Assembly (NCBI RefSeq): GCF_010119385.1
Contig: NZ_VFIE01000018.1
Span: 432,375-496,374, forward strand
Source of the DNA: Nesterenkonia haasae
GTDB lineage: Bacteria > Actinomycetota > Actinomycetes > Actinomycetales > Micrococcaceae
Length of the DNA stretch: 64,000 bases
Direction: 5' to 3'
The position numbers and the translations under genes were made by a program. Shown here in pieces: positions 46,203 to 54,200 of this stretch (positions are counted from its first letter, which is position 1; each line of letters begins with the position of its first letter). Under the pieces are notes generated by a model. That model was given only the letters and a program-made list of their open reading frames with translations. It had not been told where the DNA came from and searched no databases.

Positions 46203-46237
46203 TACTTAGTACTCCTTGAAGAATCGGAGGATCAGTT

Positions 46238-46534
46238 ATGTCATTTCAGGCCTATCTTGACAAAGTCGAGGAGAAGACCGGGCTCACACCGCGCCAGCTA
46301 GTGCAACACGCCAAGGAGCGCGGGTACGACTCACCGGAGGTCAAAGCGGGGGAAATTCTGGAGTGGTTGAAAGACGAATACGGACTTGGACGAGGTCACG
46401 GCATGGCGATAGTCCATGTCATTAAGAAGGGTCCGACCATCGACAGCAAACATGTGGGATCCACCGGAACTCACCGCGATGAGTCCGACATTCTCTGGCT
46501 GGACGGGGCGAGCTCTAAGCCCAATGCGCCGTAG
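46238..46534 (+). CDS. DUF4287-domain protein
   Basis: The 98-residue protein matches DUF4287: MSFQAYLDKVEEKTGLTP, GEILEWLKDEYGLGRGHGMA and IVHVIKKG. The family is cytoplasmic and of unknown role. GGAGG sits 7 nt before the ATG. It is divergent from the TetR-like gene and probably its target. An Asp/Ser-rich tail of about 30 residues follows the domain. Confidence 0.88.
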   Translation: MSFQAYLDKVEEKTGLTPRQLVQHAKERGYDSPEVKAGEILEWLKDEYGLGRGHGMAIVHVIKKGPTIDSKHVGSTGTHRDESDILWLDGASSKPNAP

Positions 46535-46673
46535 CAACCGCGGTGAGTGGCATGGCAACTCAATCATCCGTGGTGGCTAAGCGGCTCCGTGAGCGGGGAC
46601 ACGGCGAGCAGGTAGGCTGGGTGCACCCCACTCTTAGACGTTTCGGCCACAAGCCGATGTGAAGGAGCCTTCC

Positions 46674-47147
46674 ATGGAGATTACTCTGCGTGATGTGCAG
46701 GCCGAGGATTTGGACCAGTTCTTCGCCTTCCAGCAGGACGCTGACGCGGCTCATATGGCCGGGTTTGCACCGACCAACCCAAAGGATCGGTCCATTTTCG
46801 ACCACCACTGGGGCGAGCTCCTCAATGACAAGAAGTCACTGGTGCGCACGATCGACGTGGATGGCCAGGCCGCCGGTTCTATTGCGGTGTTCCGCGACGG
46901 CGACATTCACGAGGTGATGTTCTGGACCGACAAGCAATTCTGGGGCAATGGGGTAACGACCACCGCTTTTGACCAGTTCCTGGAGGAGTTCACAGAACGG
47001 CCACTGCGTGCCCGGGTGGTGACCGACAATATAGGGACCTTGAAAATTCTGGAGTCCCGAAACTTCCAGGAGATCGGCGAGGAGCAGGTATTCTCCAACG
47101 CCCGCGCCCAGGTTGTCACCGAAAAACTCTACGAACTAGCGCACTGA
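46674..47147 (+). CDS. GNAT N-acetyltransferase
   Basis: The 157-residue protein is a RimJ/GNAT-type acetyltransferase: EITLRDVQAEDLDQFFAFQQ, VDGQAAGSIAVF, WTDKQFWGNGVTT (acetyl-CoA loop) and NIGTLKILESRNFQEIGEEQ. Substrate unknown. AAGGAG lies 6 nt before ATG 46674, which is preferred to the in-frame ATG at 46659. The Gfo/Idh/MocA gene starts 5 nt after its stop. Confidence 0.88.
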   Translation: MEITLRDVQAEDLDQFFAFQQDADAAHMAGFAPTNPKDRSIFDHHWGELLNDKKSLVRTIDVDGQAAGSIAVFRDGDIHEVMFWTDKQFWGNGVTTTAFDQFLEEFTERPLRARVVTDNIGTLKILESRNFQEIGEEQVFSNARAQVVTEKLYELAH

Positions 47148-47152
47148 ACACT

Positions 47153-48187
47153 GTGACTTCGGAGAAGCCTGACGTGTCCCGCACACCACTGCGCTGGGGC
47201 ATTTTGGCCACAGGGTGGATCGCCCGCCGATTTACCGCAGACGTTCTGCTGGCAGGACTGAATGTCACCGCAGTGGGATCACGCTCAGCAGAATCGGCCC
47301 AAGAATTTGCGGCCTCGTTCGGCATAGGCAGGGCCCACGGATCCTACTCAGAGCTGGTCACCGACCCGAATGTGGATATCGTGTACGTGGCCACGCCCCA
47401 CCCCGCACACTTTGACACTGCCATGGCGGCACTCGAGGCCGGTAAGCACGTCCTGGTGGAAAAGCCGCTCACGCTCAATCAGGCGCAGGCTGAGACGCTG
47501 CGTGAGACCGCCCTCTCCAAAGGCCTCTACGCCAGTGAAGCCATGTGGACCAGATACTTACCCCACATGGCGCGGATCCGGCAGTCCATCACCTCTGGAG
47601 AAATCGGAGAGGTCCGCACTCTCCATGCTGATCATGCCCAGAGTCTGTCCACGAACCCGTCGCACCGGATAAACGCGCTAGAACTTGGCGGCGGGGCCTT
47701 GCTTGATCTGGGGGTGTATCCGGTGTCGTTCGCCTGGGACATCCTCGGAACCCCGGTGACCGTTCAAGCTGCGGGAAGACTGGGGCAGACGGGGGCAGAT
47801 ACCGAAGTCGGAGTGTTGATGACCCACTCATCGGGTGCGATTTCTACCTGCTTGGCTTCCGCACGAGGCGCCGGCTCGAACACCGCGAGTATCGTCGGTA
47901 CCGAGGGACGCATCGATATCGACCGGATGTGGTTCACACCTGCTGGATTCACCCGCTATGACGCTGAGGGCCAGATGGTAGAGAAGTATGTCTCTGATGT
48001 ATCAGGCCACGGCATGCAACTGCAGGCGCTGGCCGCAGAGGAATATGTGGCAGCAGGGAATCTCTCCGGTGAGCTGATGACTCTGGACGATTCAGTGGCG
48101 ATCATGGGAACTCTTGATGAGATCCGCCGCCAGATCGGCGTGCACTATCCCGAGGAATCCCCTCCAGCATCCACCACTTCCCGATAA
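47153..48187 (+). CDS. Gfo/Idh/MocA-family NAD(P)-dependent oxidoreductase
   Basis: The 344-residue protein has the Rossmann start WGILATGWIARRF, the family motif HVLVEKPLT (Lys104 as the expected proton-transfer residue), and the C-terminal alpha/beta domain with LGGGALLDLGVYPVSFAWDI. It probably acts on a sugar or dihydrodiol; substrate unknown. It starts at GTG 47153, 5 nt after the GNAT gene, and its last 43 nt overlap the convergent HxlR gene. Confidence 0.9.
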   Translation: MTSEKPDVSRTPLRWGILATGWIARRFTADVLLAGLNVTAVGSRSAESAQEFAASFGIGRAHGSYSELVTDPNVDIVYVATPHPAHFDTAMAALEAGKHVLVEKPLTLNQAQAETLRETALSKGLYASEAMWTRYLPHMARIRQSITSGEIGEVRTLHADHAQSLSTNPSHRINALELGGGALLDLGVYPVSFAWDILGTPVTVQAAGRLGQTGADTEVGVLMTHSSGAISTCLASARGAGSNTASIVGTEGRIDIDRMWFTPAGFTRYDAEGQMVEKYVSDVSGHGMQLQALAAEEYVAAGNLSGELMTLDDSVAIMGTLDEIRRQIGVHYPEESPPASTTSR

Positions 48188-48660
48188 GCCTGCTCGAGCT
48201 CATGGTGAACTGACGACTCATCCTGAGCTGCAGGGACACCAAGATGTACTGCCCGCAGCTCTGCCATAAACCGCTCCCACAGCTGTGGACCGCCGTCTTC
48301 AAGGACCTTGGCGCGGATACTCAGTTCCGGGCTCACCGGCAGAAACTTCCGACCCCATGCTCCTAGCTGGACTAGCACAGGAACAAGCTGAATTGCCTTT
48401 TCGGTCAAGCTGTAGAGCTGTCGCTGCTTATGTGCCGGGTCCTGTTCTTTGGTCACCAGACCGTGGTCAGTGAGCTGTTTGAGCCGGGAGCTGAGGATGT
48501 TCGAGGCGATGCCTTCCTCGGATTCCCCCAACAGCTGGCGGTAGTGTCTGCGATTTCCGAACATGATGTCCCTGATCACCACGAGGGACCAGCTGTCCCC
48601 CAGTACCTCGAGCGACAGGTTGATGGGACAGCCTGAACGGTGCTGCTCCGCTTCCGCCAC
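48145..48660 (-). CDS. HxlR-family transcriptional regulator
   Basis: The 171-residue protein has the HxlR winged helix: HRSGCPINLSLEVLGDSWSL, VIRDIMFGNRRHYRQLL, GIASNILSSRLKQLTDHGLV and QRQLYSLTEKA. A cysteine in the N-terminal segment (GCPI) is the position used for redox or electrophile sensing in this family. The start is set at GTG 48660 because GGAGAGG lies 6 nt upstream; another in-frame GTG at 48675 is possible. It is divergent from the YciI-RibD-like pair, which it likely controls. Its 3' end overlaps the Gfo/Idh/MocA gene by 43 nt. Confidence 0.9.
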   Translation of the reverse strand: MAEAEQHRSGCPINLSLEVLGDSWSLVVIRDIMFGNRRHYRQLLGESEEGIASNILSSRLKQLTDHGLVTKEQDPAHKQRQLYSLTEKAIQLVPVLVQLGAWGRKFLPVSPELSIRAKVLEDGGPQLWERFMAELRAVHLGVPAAQDESSVHHELEQAYREVVDAGGDSSG

Positions 48661-48693
48661 AGATTTCCTCTCCACATACTCATACGAACTGCT

Positions 48694-48740
48694 TGCATTC
48701 TACATGCGGTTATGGTCGCATAATAATACCGGTTGCATAG
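48694..48740. promoter_or_regulatory. Repeated TGCAT/ATGC elements between hxlR-like and YciI genes
   Basis: ATGCG-N8-CGCAT (48704-48721) is a perfect inverted repeat, with further GCAT/ATGC copies at 48695-48707 and TTGCATAGTGCA at 48733-48744. CATAAT at 48719-48724 resembles a -10 box. Suitable HxlR operator region for both divergent genes. Confidence 0.5.
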
Positions 48741-48768
48741 TGCAGTCGGAATTTATCAAGGAGACGAC

Positions 48769-49098
48769 ATGAGTACCACCAGCACACCTAGCCATATTTT
48801 GATCCATCGCCACTTGCCGGGAACCGGACCACAGGAAGGGTCAACCGAGCTGGAGGCCGAAATGGGGGTATGGGAGAGGGTCGATAGGGAACTGCGCAGG
48901 ACCGGCCAGCTGGTGTCCGGGTGGGCGCTGAGTTCCCCCTCCACAACCGTTGGGACACCAGCGGAACTTCCTTCATCGGAGACGATTTTCGCCGTTCACG
49001 CTCTAGCGGTCGCAAGCGATGCCGAGGCCGAGAGTATCGCTGCTCGAATGCCGCACCTGGAATACGGATCCACAGAGATCCGGAAACTCATGGTGTAG
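48769..49098 (+). CDS. YciI-like (YCII/DGPF-domain) protein
   Basis: The 109-residue protein has the DGPF/YCII pattern: SHILIHRHLPG, WERVDRELRRTGQLVSGWAL, ETIFAVHALAVASDAEAESI and the C-terminal GSTEIRKLM. YciI-like proteins are small dehydratase/dehalogenase-like folds of unsettled reaction. AAGGAG lies 5 nt before ATG 48769. It is followed after 2 nt by the RibD-like gene; both face the HxlR regulator, a known arrangement for electrophile or antibiotic response. Confidence 0.85.
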   Translation: MSTTSTPSHILIHRHLPGTGPQEGSTELEAEMGVWERVDRELRRTGQLVSGWALSSPSTTVGTPAELPSSETIFAVHALAVASDAEAESIAARMPHLEYGSTEIRKLMV

Positions 49099-49100
49099 CC

Positions 49101-49646
49101 ATGACCACCTTCATCTACTCAGCGACAGCTTCCGCCGATGGTTACATTGCCGGCCCTGGCGGAGACATGCAGTGGTTGCGCAATTACATGGATGGAGAAC
49201 CAGACCCGCTGTTCGAGCAGATGATCCCACAAGTGACAGCCCTGCTCATGGGGCGGCGCACTTTCGATGGAGATGACCCGAACGCCGGAGACCCTGAGCG
49301 GGAAGGCGCGTTCGAAGGCCAGTGGGAGGGCCCCCAAATTGTCCTCACGCACCGACCGCTAACCGCCAGTCCCCCGGACTTCACCATCACTCACACACTG
49401 GAAGAAGCGGTCGACGCCGCCCAAAAGGCTGCCGGAGCTCAGGGCATGGTTCACGTCCTTGGTGCTGATATCGCCCGCCAATGCCTCGAAGTCGGCGTCC
49501 TGGACGAGGTACTCCTCAGCACAGTTCCAATTTTTCTCGGCGGAGGCACTCCGGTGTTGCGTGGGACCAGCGGCTCTTTTCCGCTTGAACTGATCGACCA
49601 GTCGCCTTCAGGAAGCCTGACGAGACACTATCGCGTCAAGAAGTGA
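49101..49646 (+). CDS. RibD C-terminal-domain/dihydrofolate reductase-like protein
   Basis: The 181-residue protein has the RibD_C pattern: YSATASADGYIAGPGGD, TALLMGRRTFD, IVLTHRP, MVHVLGADIARQCLEVGVLDE and TVPIFLGGGTPVL. It is an NADPH-dependent reductase fold without the deaminase half of RibD; substrate unknown. It starts 2 nt after the YciI stop and is its operon partner. Confidence 0.9.
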   Translation: MTTFIYSATASADGYIAGPGGDMQWLRNYMDGEPDPLFEQMIPQVTALLMGRRTFDGDDPNAGDPEREGAFEGQWEGPQIVLTHRPLTASPPDFTITHTLEEAVDAAQKAAGAQGMVHVLGADIARQCLEVGVLDEVLLSTVPIFLGGGTPVLRGTSGSFPLELIDQSPSGSLTRHYRVKK

Positions 49647-49691
49647 GCCCAGCGGGACCAGCTGGATGCCGAGAGGCGCACCAACGCCAGT

Positions 49692-49931
49692 CTAAAACTG
49701 ACGCGGCATGAGAAAGCTCTGACTGACAGCTTCCTCACGCCTGCGCTCTGCGCCTTGGAGGCGAAGCCTGCGGGCATTCACGCTTGCCGCAGAAACGTCG
49801 TTGGGTTGCTGCTTGTGCGATGACGCCTCAACCCACTGGACTAGAGCTCCTGAGAACGCCAGGGCCGCGCGGTGAATCAGACTGAGCTCGCAAGGTGCTG
49901 TGGTGATTGCTGTGTGAGTCGGGTGCGTCAT
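49692..49931 (-). CDS. Small protein divergent from the ArsR gene
   Basis: The 79-residue frame (IHRAALAFSGALVQWVEASS, then a basic/charged helix ending LMPRQF) resembles small actinobacterial proteins with an amphipathic helix and an Arg-rich second helix; I cannot name a family. GGAG lies 9 nt before ATG 49931, and TAGTCT lies further upstream. It is divergent from the ArsR-like gene and shares its operator region, which supports its being real. Confidence 0.55.
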   Translation of the reverse strand: MTHPTHTAITTAPCELSLIHRAALAFSGALVQWVEASSHKQQPNDVSAASVNARRLRLQGAERRREEAVSQSFLMPRQF

Positions 49932-49966
49932 GACGATCTTCTCCGTAGACTAGTGCCAAGAAACAC

Positions 49967-50028
49967 TTGCAGAGTTTTCTTTGCAAGTAATTGTTTGCCA
50001 CTATACATCTGCAAAGGTTTCTCTGCAA
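49967..50028. promoter_or_regulatory. Two ArsR-type operators TTGCAnAG-N4-CTnTGCAA
   Basis: 49967-49986 (TTGCAGAG, TTTT, CTTTGCAA) and 50009-50028 (CTGCAAAG, GTTT, CTCTGCAA) are near-identical palindromes with centres 42 bp apart. TATACAT between them (50002-50008) is a candidate -10 box. The second site abuts the ATG at 50030. Strong case for autoregulation. Confidence 0.75.
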
Positions 50029-50029
50029 C

Positions 50030-50653
50030 ATGTCTGATGCTCGCACCACGGCCGAAAGATTTGCCGACCACGCTCAAGTCAAAGATGTCCGCACGCTCAA
50101 AGCCTTCACCCACCCCCTGAGGATGCAGATCCTCGACTACCTCAACGACCGCGACGAGGCCACTTCCACGACGCTGGCAAAGTACCTCAATGAGTCCACT
50201 GGGCAGACCTCGTATCACTTGCGCCAGCTGGCCAAATTCGGCTTCGTCGAAGAGGTGGAAGACAAAGGCACGGGGCGCGAACGCTGGTGGCGGTCCAAAG
50301 GACTTAATGTAGCTCCCGAGGACGCGAAGACTCTCGCTCAGCAGTCACCCCTGCTGCGCACGTTGGCCCAGCGCCAAACTGCTGAACGTGCAGATAAACT
50401 CAGCGCCTTCCAGGGGCGGATCGCAGAAGAGGATGCGGAGTGGGTGGAGGCTTCAGCCATGAGCACCACTAGCACGGCGTTGACGCCAGCTGAGCTCGTG
50501 GCTCTCCGTGATGAGGTGTGGGATGTCGCCGAGCGTCATACGGAGGCAGCAAAGAAGCGCCGTGAAGCCGGTGACCTCGAAGGGCGGCGTAGGGTACGGA
50601 TCCATTTCGACGCGTTTCCCCTTCCTAAGGACGATGCCGAAGGAGATCATTGA
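50030..50653 (+). CDS. ArsR-family winged-helix regulator (HTH_20 type)
   Basis: The 207-residue protein has an ArsR-like winged helix: RTLKAFTHPLRMQILDYLND, LAKYLNESTGQTSYHLRQLA and RWWRSKG. A helical C-terminal domain of about 110 residues follows, longer than metal-sensing ArsR proteins, and no metal-binding Cys cluster is visible. ATG 50030 is preferred over 49991, which would run through the operators. The following GNAT gene overlaps its stop by 4 nt. Confidence 0.88.
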   Translation: MSDARTTAERFADHAQVKDVRTLKAFTHPLRMQILDYLNDRDEATSTTLAKYLNESTGQTSYHLRQLAKFGFVEEVEDKGTGRERWWRSKGLNVAPEDAKTLAQQSPLLRTLAQRQTAERADKLSAFQGRIAEEDAEWVEASAMSTTSTALTPAELVALRDEVWDVAERHTEAAKKRREAGDLEGRRRVRIHFDAFPLPKDDAEGDH

Positions 50654-51207
50654 GCATCACTTTCACACTCCCACCCTGGCCTGCGGACCCTCCCCGCTAC
50701 GGGAAAGTTAAGCTACAGAGAGTCCAGGATGATGATGTCGCATTGGCCATGGAGCTCTCTACCGACCGCTACGTACCGCTTATAGGCTCGCTTCCAGCTG
50801 ATGCCTCCGAGGCTGAAGCCAGGGATTGGGTTCACAGGCAGCAGCTCCGCCATCGCGATGGCGCCGGGTTTTCGTTCACCATCGAAGCTGCCGCAACAGG
50901 CACCGGCGTAGGTCACTGCGGCCTGTGGTTGAGGGACCTCTCGGCTGGCCGTGCTGCTGCGGGGTATTCAGTGCTGCCTTCCCAGCGGGGACAGGGCTTT
51001 GCGGCCGATGCACTGGCTGCCTTGACCATGTTCGGCTGGAGTATTGCGGAGCTACACCGAGTAGAGCTTTACATTGAACCGTGGAACGTCGGTTCGATCC
51101 GCACCGCCGAACGTGCCGGCTATTTGCGGGAAGGACTGCTGCGCAGTCATCAGGAGATCGGCGGGGTCCGGCAGGACATGCTTCTCTACGGTGCCGTGCG
51201 CAATTAG
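50650..51207 (+). CDS. RimJ/RimL-type GNAT N-acetyltransferase
   Basis: The 185-residue protein has RimJ-type features: KLQRVQDDDVALAMELS, TGVGHCGLWLRDL, GYSVLPSQRGQGFAADALAA (acetyl-CoA loop), HRVELYIEPWNVGSIRTAER and AGYLREGLLR. Substrate unknown. The start is TTG 50650, overlapping the ArsR stop, with AAGGAG 5 nt upstream; translation is thus coupled to the regulator. Confidence 0.88.
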   Translation: MSITFTLPPWPADPPRYGKVKLQRVQDDDVALAMELSTDRYVPLIGSLPADASEAEARDWVHRQQLRHRDGAGFSFTIEAAATGTGVGHCGLWLRDLSAGRAAAGYSVLPSQRGQGFAADALAALTMFGWSIAELHRVELYIEPWNVGSIRTAERAGYLREGLLRSHQEIGGVRQDMLLYGAVRN

Positions 51208-51266
51208 CGACACGGACGGTGGCACAGTGTGGTTCCCGCGCATATATCTTTGTGGGTGCGGTGAGG

Positions 51267-51827
51267 TTAGCCTACGGAGGCCATTATTTCGGTCATGCGA
51301 TCGAGGAAGGCGTCCACCTGGGCCTCGTCGTAGGCCTCAGCGGCAGTTGCCGTGGAGAATGTGATGGTGCGGATCTCATCGACGCTCATGGGGTTCTCCC
51401 CATCAAGGTACTTTTCGAGCTGGCGGCACAGCTGGTCTACCTCGCTCTTGCGGTACCCAACGTTGCTTTCGCCGACGGGTTCGCGGAAACGCTGAACATC
51501 GGGGCGTTCCATCCGGCCGCGCAGCGGCTGTGAACGATAGTGGAGCTGTTCGTACCAGGCGTCCTCACCGAACTGTTCAATGTAGCGATCGCGCTCCGCA
51601 CCGGCGAATGCGTCCTCGAGGCGGTCCAGGGCAGAATCGACTTCAGCCGGGTTGTAACCCCCAGGGCCCATGGAGAAACTCGCCTGGCGAATCTCTGACA
51701 AAGGCATGCCTCGTCCGGAGTCGTAGGCTTCACGGGCGCGGGCCATGAACTGGTCGACTTCGGCGCGGTCGTACCCCTGATCATTGTCATCCAACAGGGT
51801 GAACAGTGGTGCGGAAGTGGTAGACAT
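51267..51827 (-). CDS. DivIVA-repeat protein
   Basis: The 186-residue protein has four short DivIVA-like units (GYDRAEVDQFMARAREAY, GYNPAEVDSALDRLEDAF, GYRKSEVDQLCRQLEKYL, AYDEAQVDAFLDRMTEIM). Two related linkers separate them (LSEIRQASFSMG and VDEIRTITFS). This is the DivI1A-type repeat protein often found next to cdsA in Micrococcales. It probably binds membranes or cell-division partners. No long coiled coil follows, so it is not Wag31. The gene ends about 60 nt from the convergent GNAT gene and lies 2 nt after cdsA. Confidence 0.82.
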   Translation of the reverse strand: MSTTSAPLFTLLDDNDQGYDRAEVDQFMARAREAYDSGRGMPLSEIRQASFSMGPGGYNPAEVDSALDRLEDAFAGAERDRYIEQFGEDAWYEQLHYRSQPLRGRMERPDVQRFREPVGESNVGYRKSEVDQLCRQLEKYLDGENPMSVDEIRTITFSTATAAEAYDEAQVDAFLDRMTEIMASVG

Positions 51828-51829
51828 AG

Positions 51830-52738
51830 CTATAAGCCTAACGGCAGACCCGCTGAGTCTCCGGTCAACGCCACGATCACAAAATACGCAGTAGGCATGG
51901 CAAAGACCAGTGAGTCCAGTCTGTCCATGACGCCACCGTGACCGGGAAGCACATGGGACATGTCTTTGACGTCCAGTTCGCGTTTGACCATGGACTCGCT
52001 AAAGTCCCCCGCGGTGGACGCCACGACGACTGCTGCGGCGAGCAGTGCGCCCACATAGATCGCCTCATCAAAGATGAGCCAGGACGCCAGCACACCGACC
52101 ACCACGGCGCCTGTCATGGACCCGGCGAACCCTTCCCAGGACTTCTTGGGAGATATCTTCGGAGCCATGGGGTGTTTGCCGAACATCACTCCCGCGATAA
52201 AACCAAAAGTGTCGTTGGAGACCACCAGGAGGACGACGACGACGAGTCTCCATTCGCCCTGTTCTACTTGGAGCACAAGCAGAGCGAAGGAAATCAGGAA
52301 TGGTACCCAGCAAGCCACAAATAACGAGGCAACGATGCTCCGTCCCGGGTCGGGTACACGCCACAGAACGGCACCAACCATCACGGCCACCCCGGTGATC
52401 ATCAGGCCCAGGGTCAAGGCCTCAACCCCACCCCAATACGCGGCTACTGGCATGGCAGCTGCACCCAAGTAGAGCGGCGCCTTCGGGATTCGAAGCCGGG
52501 GAGCATCCTCCAGCTCATAGGCTTCGAGGGCGCGGGCGACTTCCCATACGCCCAGGCAGAGCACCACCACCCACACAGCGATCAGCAGCGGTTGGAACCA
52601 GAAAATCCCGAATACTGCAGGAACGAGCAGCGCCGCTCCGGTGGCGATGGCGGCCGGGAGGTTGCGACCGGCCTTGTTCCGCCGCGTTGATTCCGGAGCC
52701 GCTGTGGGCTGAAAGTCTTGTGGCGGCGTCGTCATCAC
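51830..52738 (-). CDS. cdsA: Phosphatidate cytidylyltransferase
   Basis: The 302-residue protein has a polar N-terminus, then about eight transmembrane helices and the CDP-diglyceride synthetase signature (SMVKRELDVKDMSHVLPG, HGGVMDRLDS). It makes CDP-diacylglycerol from phosphatidate and CTP. It begins at GTG 52738 or ATG 52735, about 4 nt after frr, in the standard pyrH-frr-cdsA order. Confidence 0.95.
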   Translation of the reverse strand: MMTTPPQDFQPTAAPESTRRNKAGRNLPAAIATGAALLVPAVFGIFWFQPLLIAVWVVVLCLGVWEVARALEAYELEDAPRLRIPKAPLYLGAAAMPVAAYWGGVEALTLGLMITGVAVMVGAVLWRVPDPGRSIVASLFVACWVPFLISFALLVLQVEQGEWRLVVVVLLVVSNDTFGFIAGVMFGKHPMAPKISPKKSWEGFAGSMTGAVVVGVLASWLIFDEAIYVGALLAAAVVVASTAGDFSESMVKRELDVKDMSHVLPGHGGVMDRLDSLVFAMPTAYFVIVALTGDSAGLPLGL

Positions 52739-52742
52739 GTGC

Positions 52743-53300
52743 TCAGACTTCGAGCAGCTCCGCCTCTTTGCGTTTGATCATCTCGTCAATGCGCTCGGTG
52801 TACTGCTTGGTCATGCTGTCGAGCTCTTTGAGACCACGGTCACCGTCGTCCTCACCGATCTCGCCATCTTTAACGGCCTTGTCGATGGTCTCTTTTGCCT
52901 TCCGGCGAGCGTTGCGCACTGAAACCTTGTGGTCCTCACCCTTGGACTTCACAAGCTTGACGTACTCCCGGCGGCGTTCCTCGGTGAGGTCCGGCATGGT
53001 GATGCGAATCTGCTTGCCGTCATTGGACGGATTTGCCCCTATCTCGGAGTCGGAGAGGGCCTTCTCAATCTCGCGCATCGCTGAAACGTCATAAGGGGTG
53101 ATGAGGATGGTGCGTGCATCCGGGATGGTGAACGACGCCAGCTGCTGCAGAGGCGTAGGAGCACCGTAGTAGTCCACCAACACCTTGGAGTACAGAGCAG
53201 GGTTGGCGCGGCCTGTGCGCACGGTCGCAAAGTCTTCCGAGGATGCATCAACAGCCCGCTGCATCAGCTCATCAGCTTCGAGCAGGGTCTCTTCAGTCAC
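52743..53300 (-). CDS. frr: Ribosome recycling factor
   Basis: The 185-residue protein matches RRF: VRTGRANPALYSKVLVDYYG, PLQQLASFTIPDARTILITP, MPDLTEERRREYVK and the two-helix C-terminus. It releases ribosomes from mRNA after termination with EF-G. It is 59 nt after pyrH. Confidence 0.97.
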   Translation of the reverse strand: MTEETLLEADELMQRAVDASSEDFATVRTGRANPALYSKVLVDYYGAPTPLQQLASFTIPDARTILITPYDVSAMREIEKALSDSEIGANPSNDGKQIRITMPDLTEERRREYVKLVKSKGEDHKVSVRNARRKAKETIDKAVKDGEIGEDDGDRGLKELDSMTKQYTERIDEMIKRKEAELLEV

Positions 53301-53359
53301 GGGTCTCTCCTTGGGCTATAGGGTCTTGGATCACAGTCTATCGGTCAACAGCGCTCCTG

Positions 53360-54079
53360 TTAGGGAGTGACCAGAGTGCCGATCTCTTCACCGAGCAGCG
53401 CACGCGTGACGTTACCGGCACCCTCCATTCCGAAGACTCGCATGTCCAGGCCGTTGTCGTTGCACATGGTCATGGCGGTCTGATCCATCACGCGGATATT
53501 GCGGTGCAGCGCTTCGGTGTAAGTGAGCTTGTCGAGCTTCTGGGCGCTGGCGTCCTTCTGCGGATCTGCCGTGTACACCCCGTCCACGCCAGATTTGCCC
53601 ATCAGTACCATGTCCGCGCCGACTTCGAGTGCCCGTTGAGCGCAGACCGTGTCGGTTGAGAAGTAGGGCATGCCGGCACCTGCGCCGAAGATGACGACCC
53701 GGCTCTTTTCCATGTGCCGAATGGCGCGCAGGGGGATGTAGGGCTCAGCGACCTGCGCCATACCGATGGCTGTCTGCACTCGAGTGGGTTGGCCGGACTG
53801 TTCCAGGAAGTCTTGCAGAGCTAGAGCGTTCATCACTGTGCCCAGCATGCCGATGTAGTCGGCACGGGACCTGTCCATACCTGCCCTGGAGAGCTCTGCC
53901 CCGCGGAAGAAGTTCCCTCCTCCAACCACGACTGCGACCTCTACTTTGTCGTAGACTGCGGCGATCTGTTCGGCGATCCCACGTACTGTGGCCGGGTCGA
54001 CGCCGACTGCGCCTCCACCGAAGACTTCACCGGAGAGTTTGAGCAGCACACGACGGCGCGCAGTTACGTTCTCAGCCAT
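53360..54079 (-). CDS. pyrH: UMP kinase
   Basis: The 239-residue protein has the UMP kinase pattern: [51 protein letters not shown] and the phosphate loop around [16 protein letters not shown]. It makes UDP and is feedback-controlled by UTP. It follows tsf by 121 nt, with a stem-loop in the gap. Confidence 0.97.
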   Translation of the reverse strand: MAENVTARRRVLLKLSGEVFGGGAVGVDPATVRGIAEQIAAVYDKVEVAVVVGGGNFFRGAELSRAGMDRSRADYIGMLGTVMNALALQDFLEQSGQPTRVQTAIGMAQVAEPYIPLRAIRHMEKSRVVIFGAGAGMPYFSTDTVCAQRALEVGADMVLMGKSGVDGVYTADPQKDASAQKLDKLTYTEALHRNIRVMDQTAMTMCNDNGLDMRVFGMEGAGNVTRALLGEEIGTLVTP

Positions 54080-54099
54080 CAGATTCCTTTCAGGGCAGA

Positions 54100-54144
54100 C
54101 GAAAAGGGAGCGACCATCCGGATGAGATGGCCACCCCCTTTTCG
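54100..54144 (-). terminator. Long stem-loop between tsf and pyrH
   Basis: CGAAAAGGG and its complement pair across an inner CCATC/GATGG stem. It lies 57 nt after the tsf stop; partial termination or mRNA protection is likely. Confidence 0.65.
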
Positions 54145-54200
54145 GTCGGTCAGACGTTAGAAGTAAGTCTAACCGCTATGGTGAGCGTGTTGTCTTCGCC

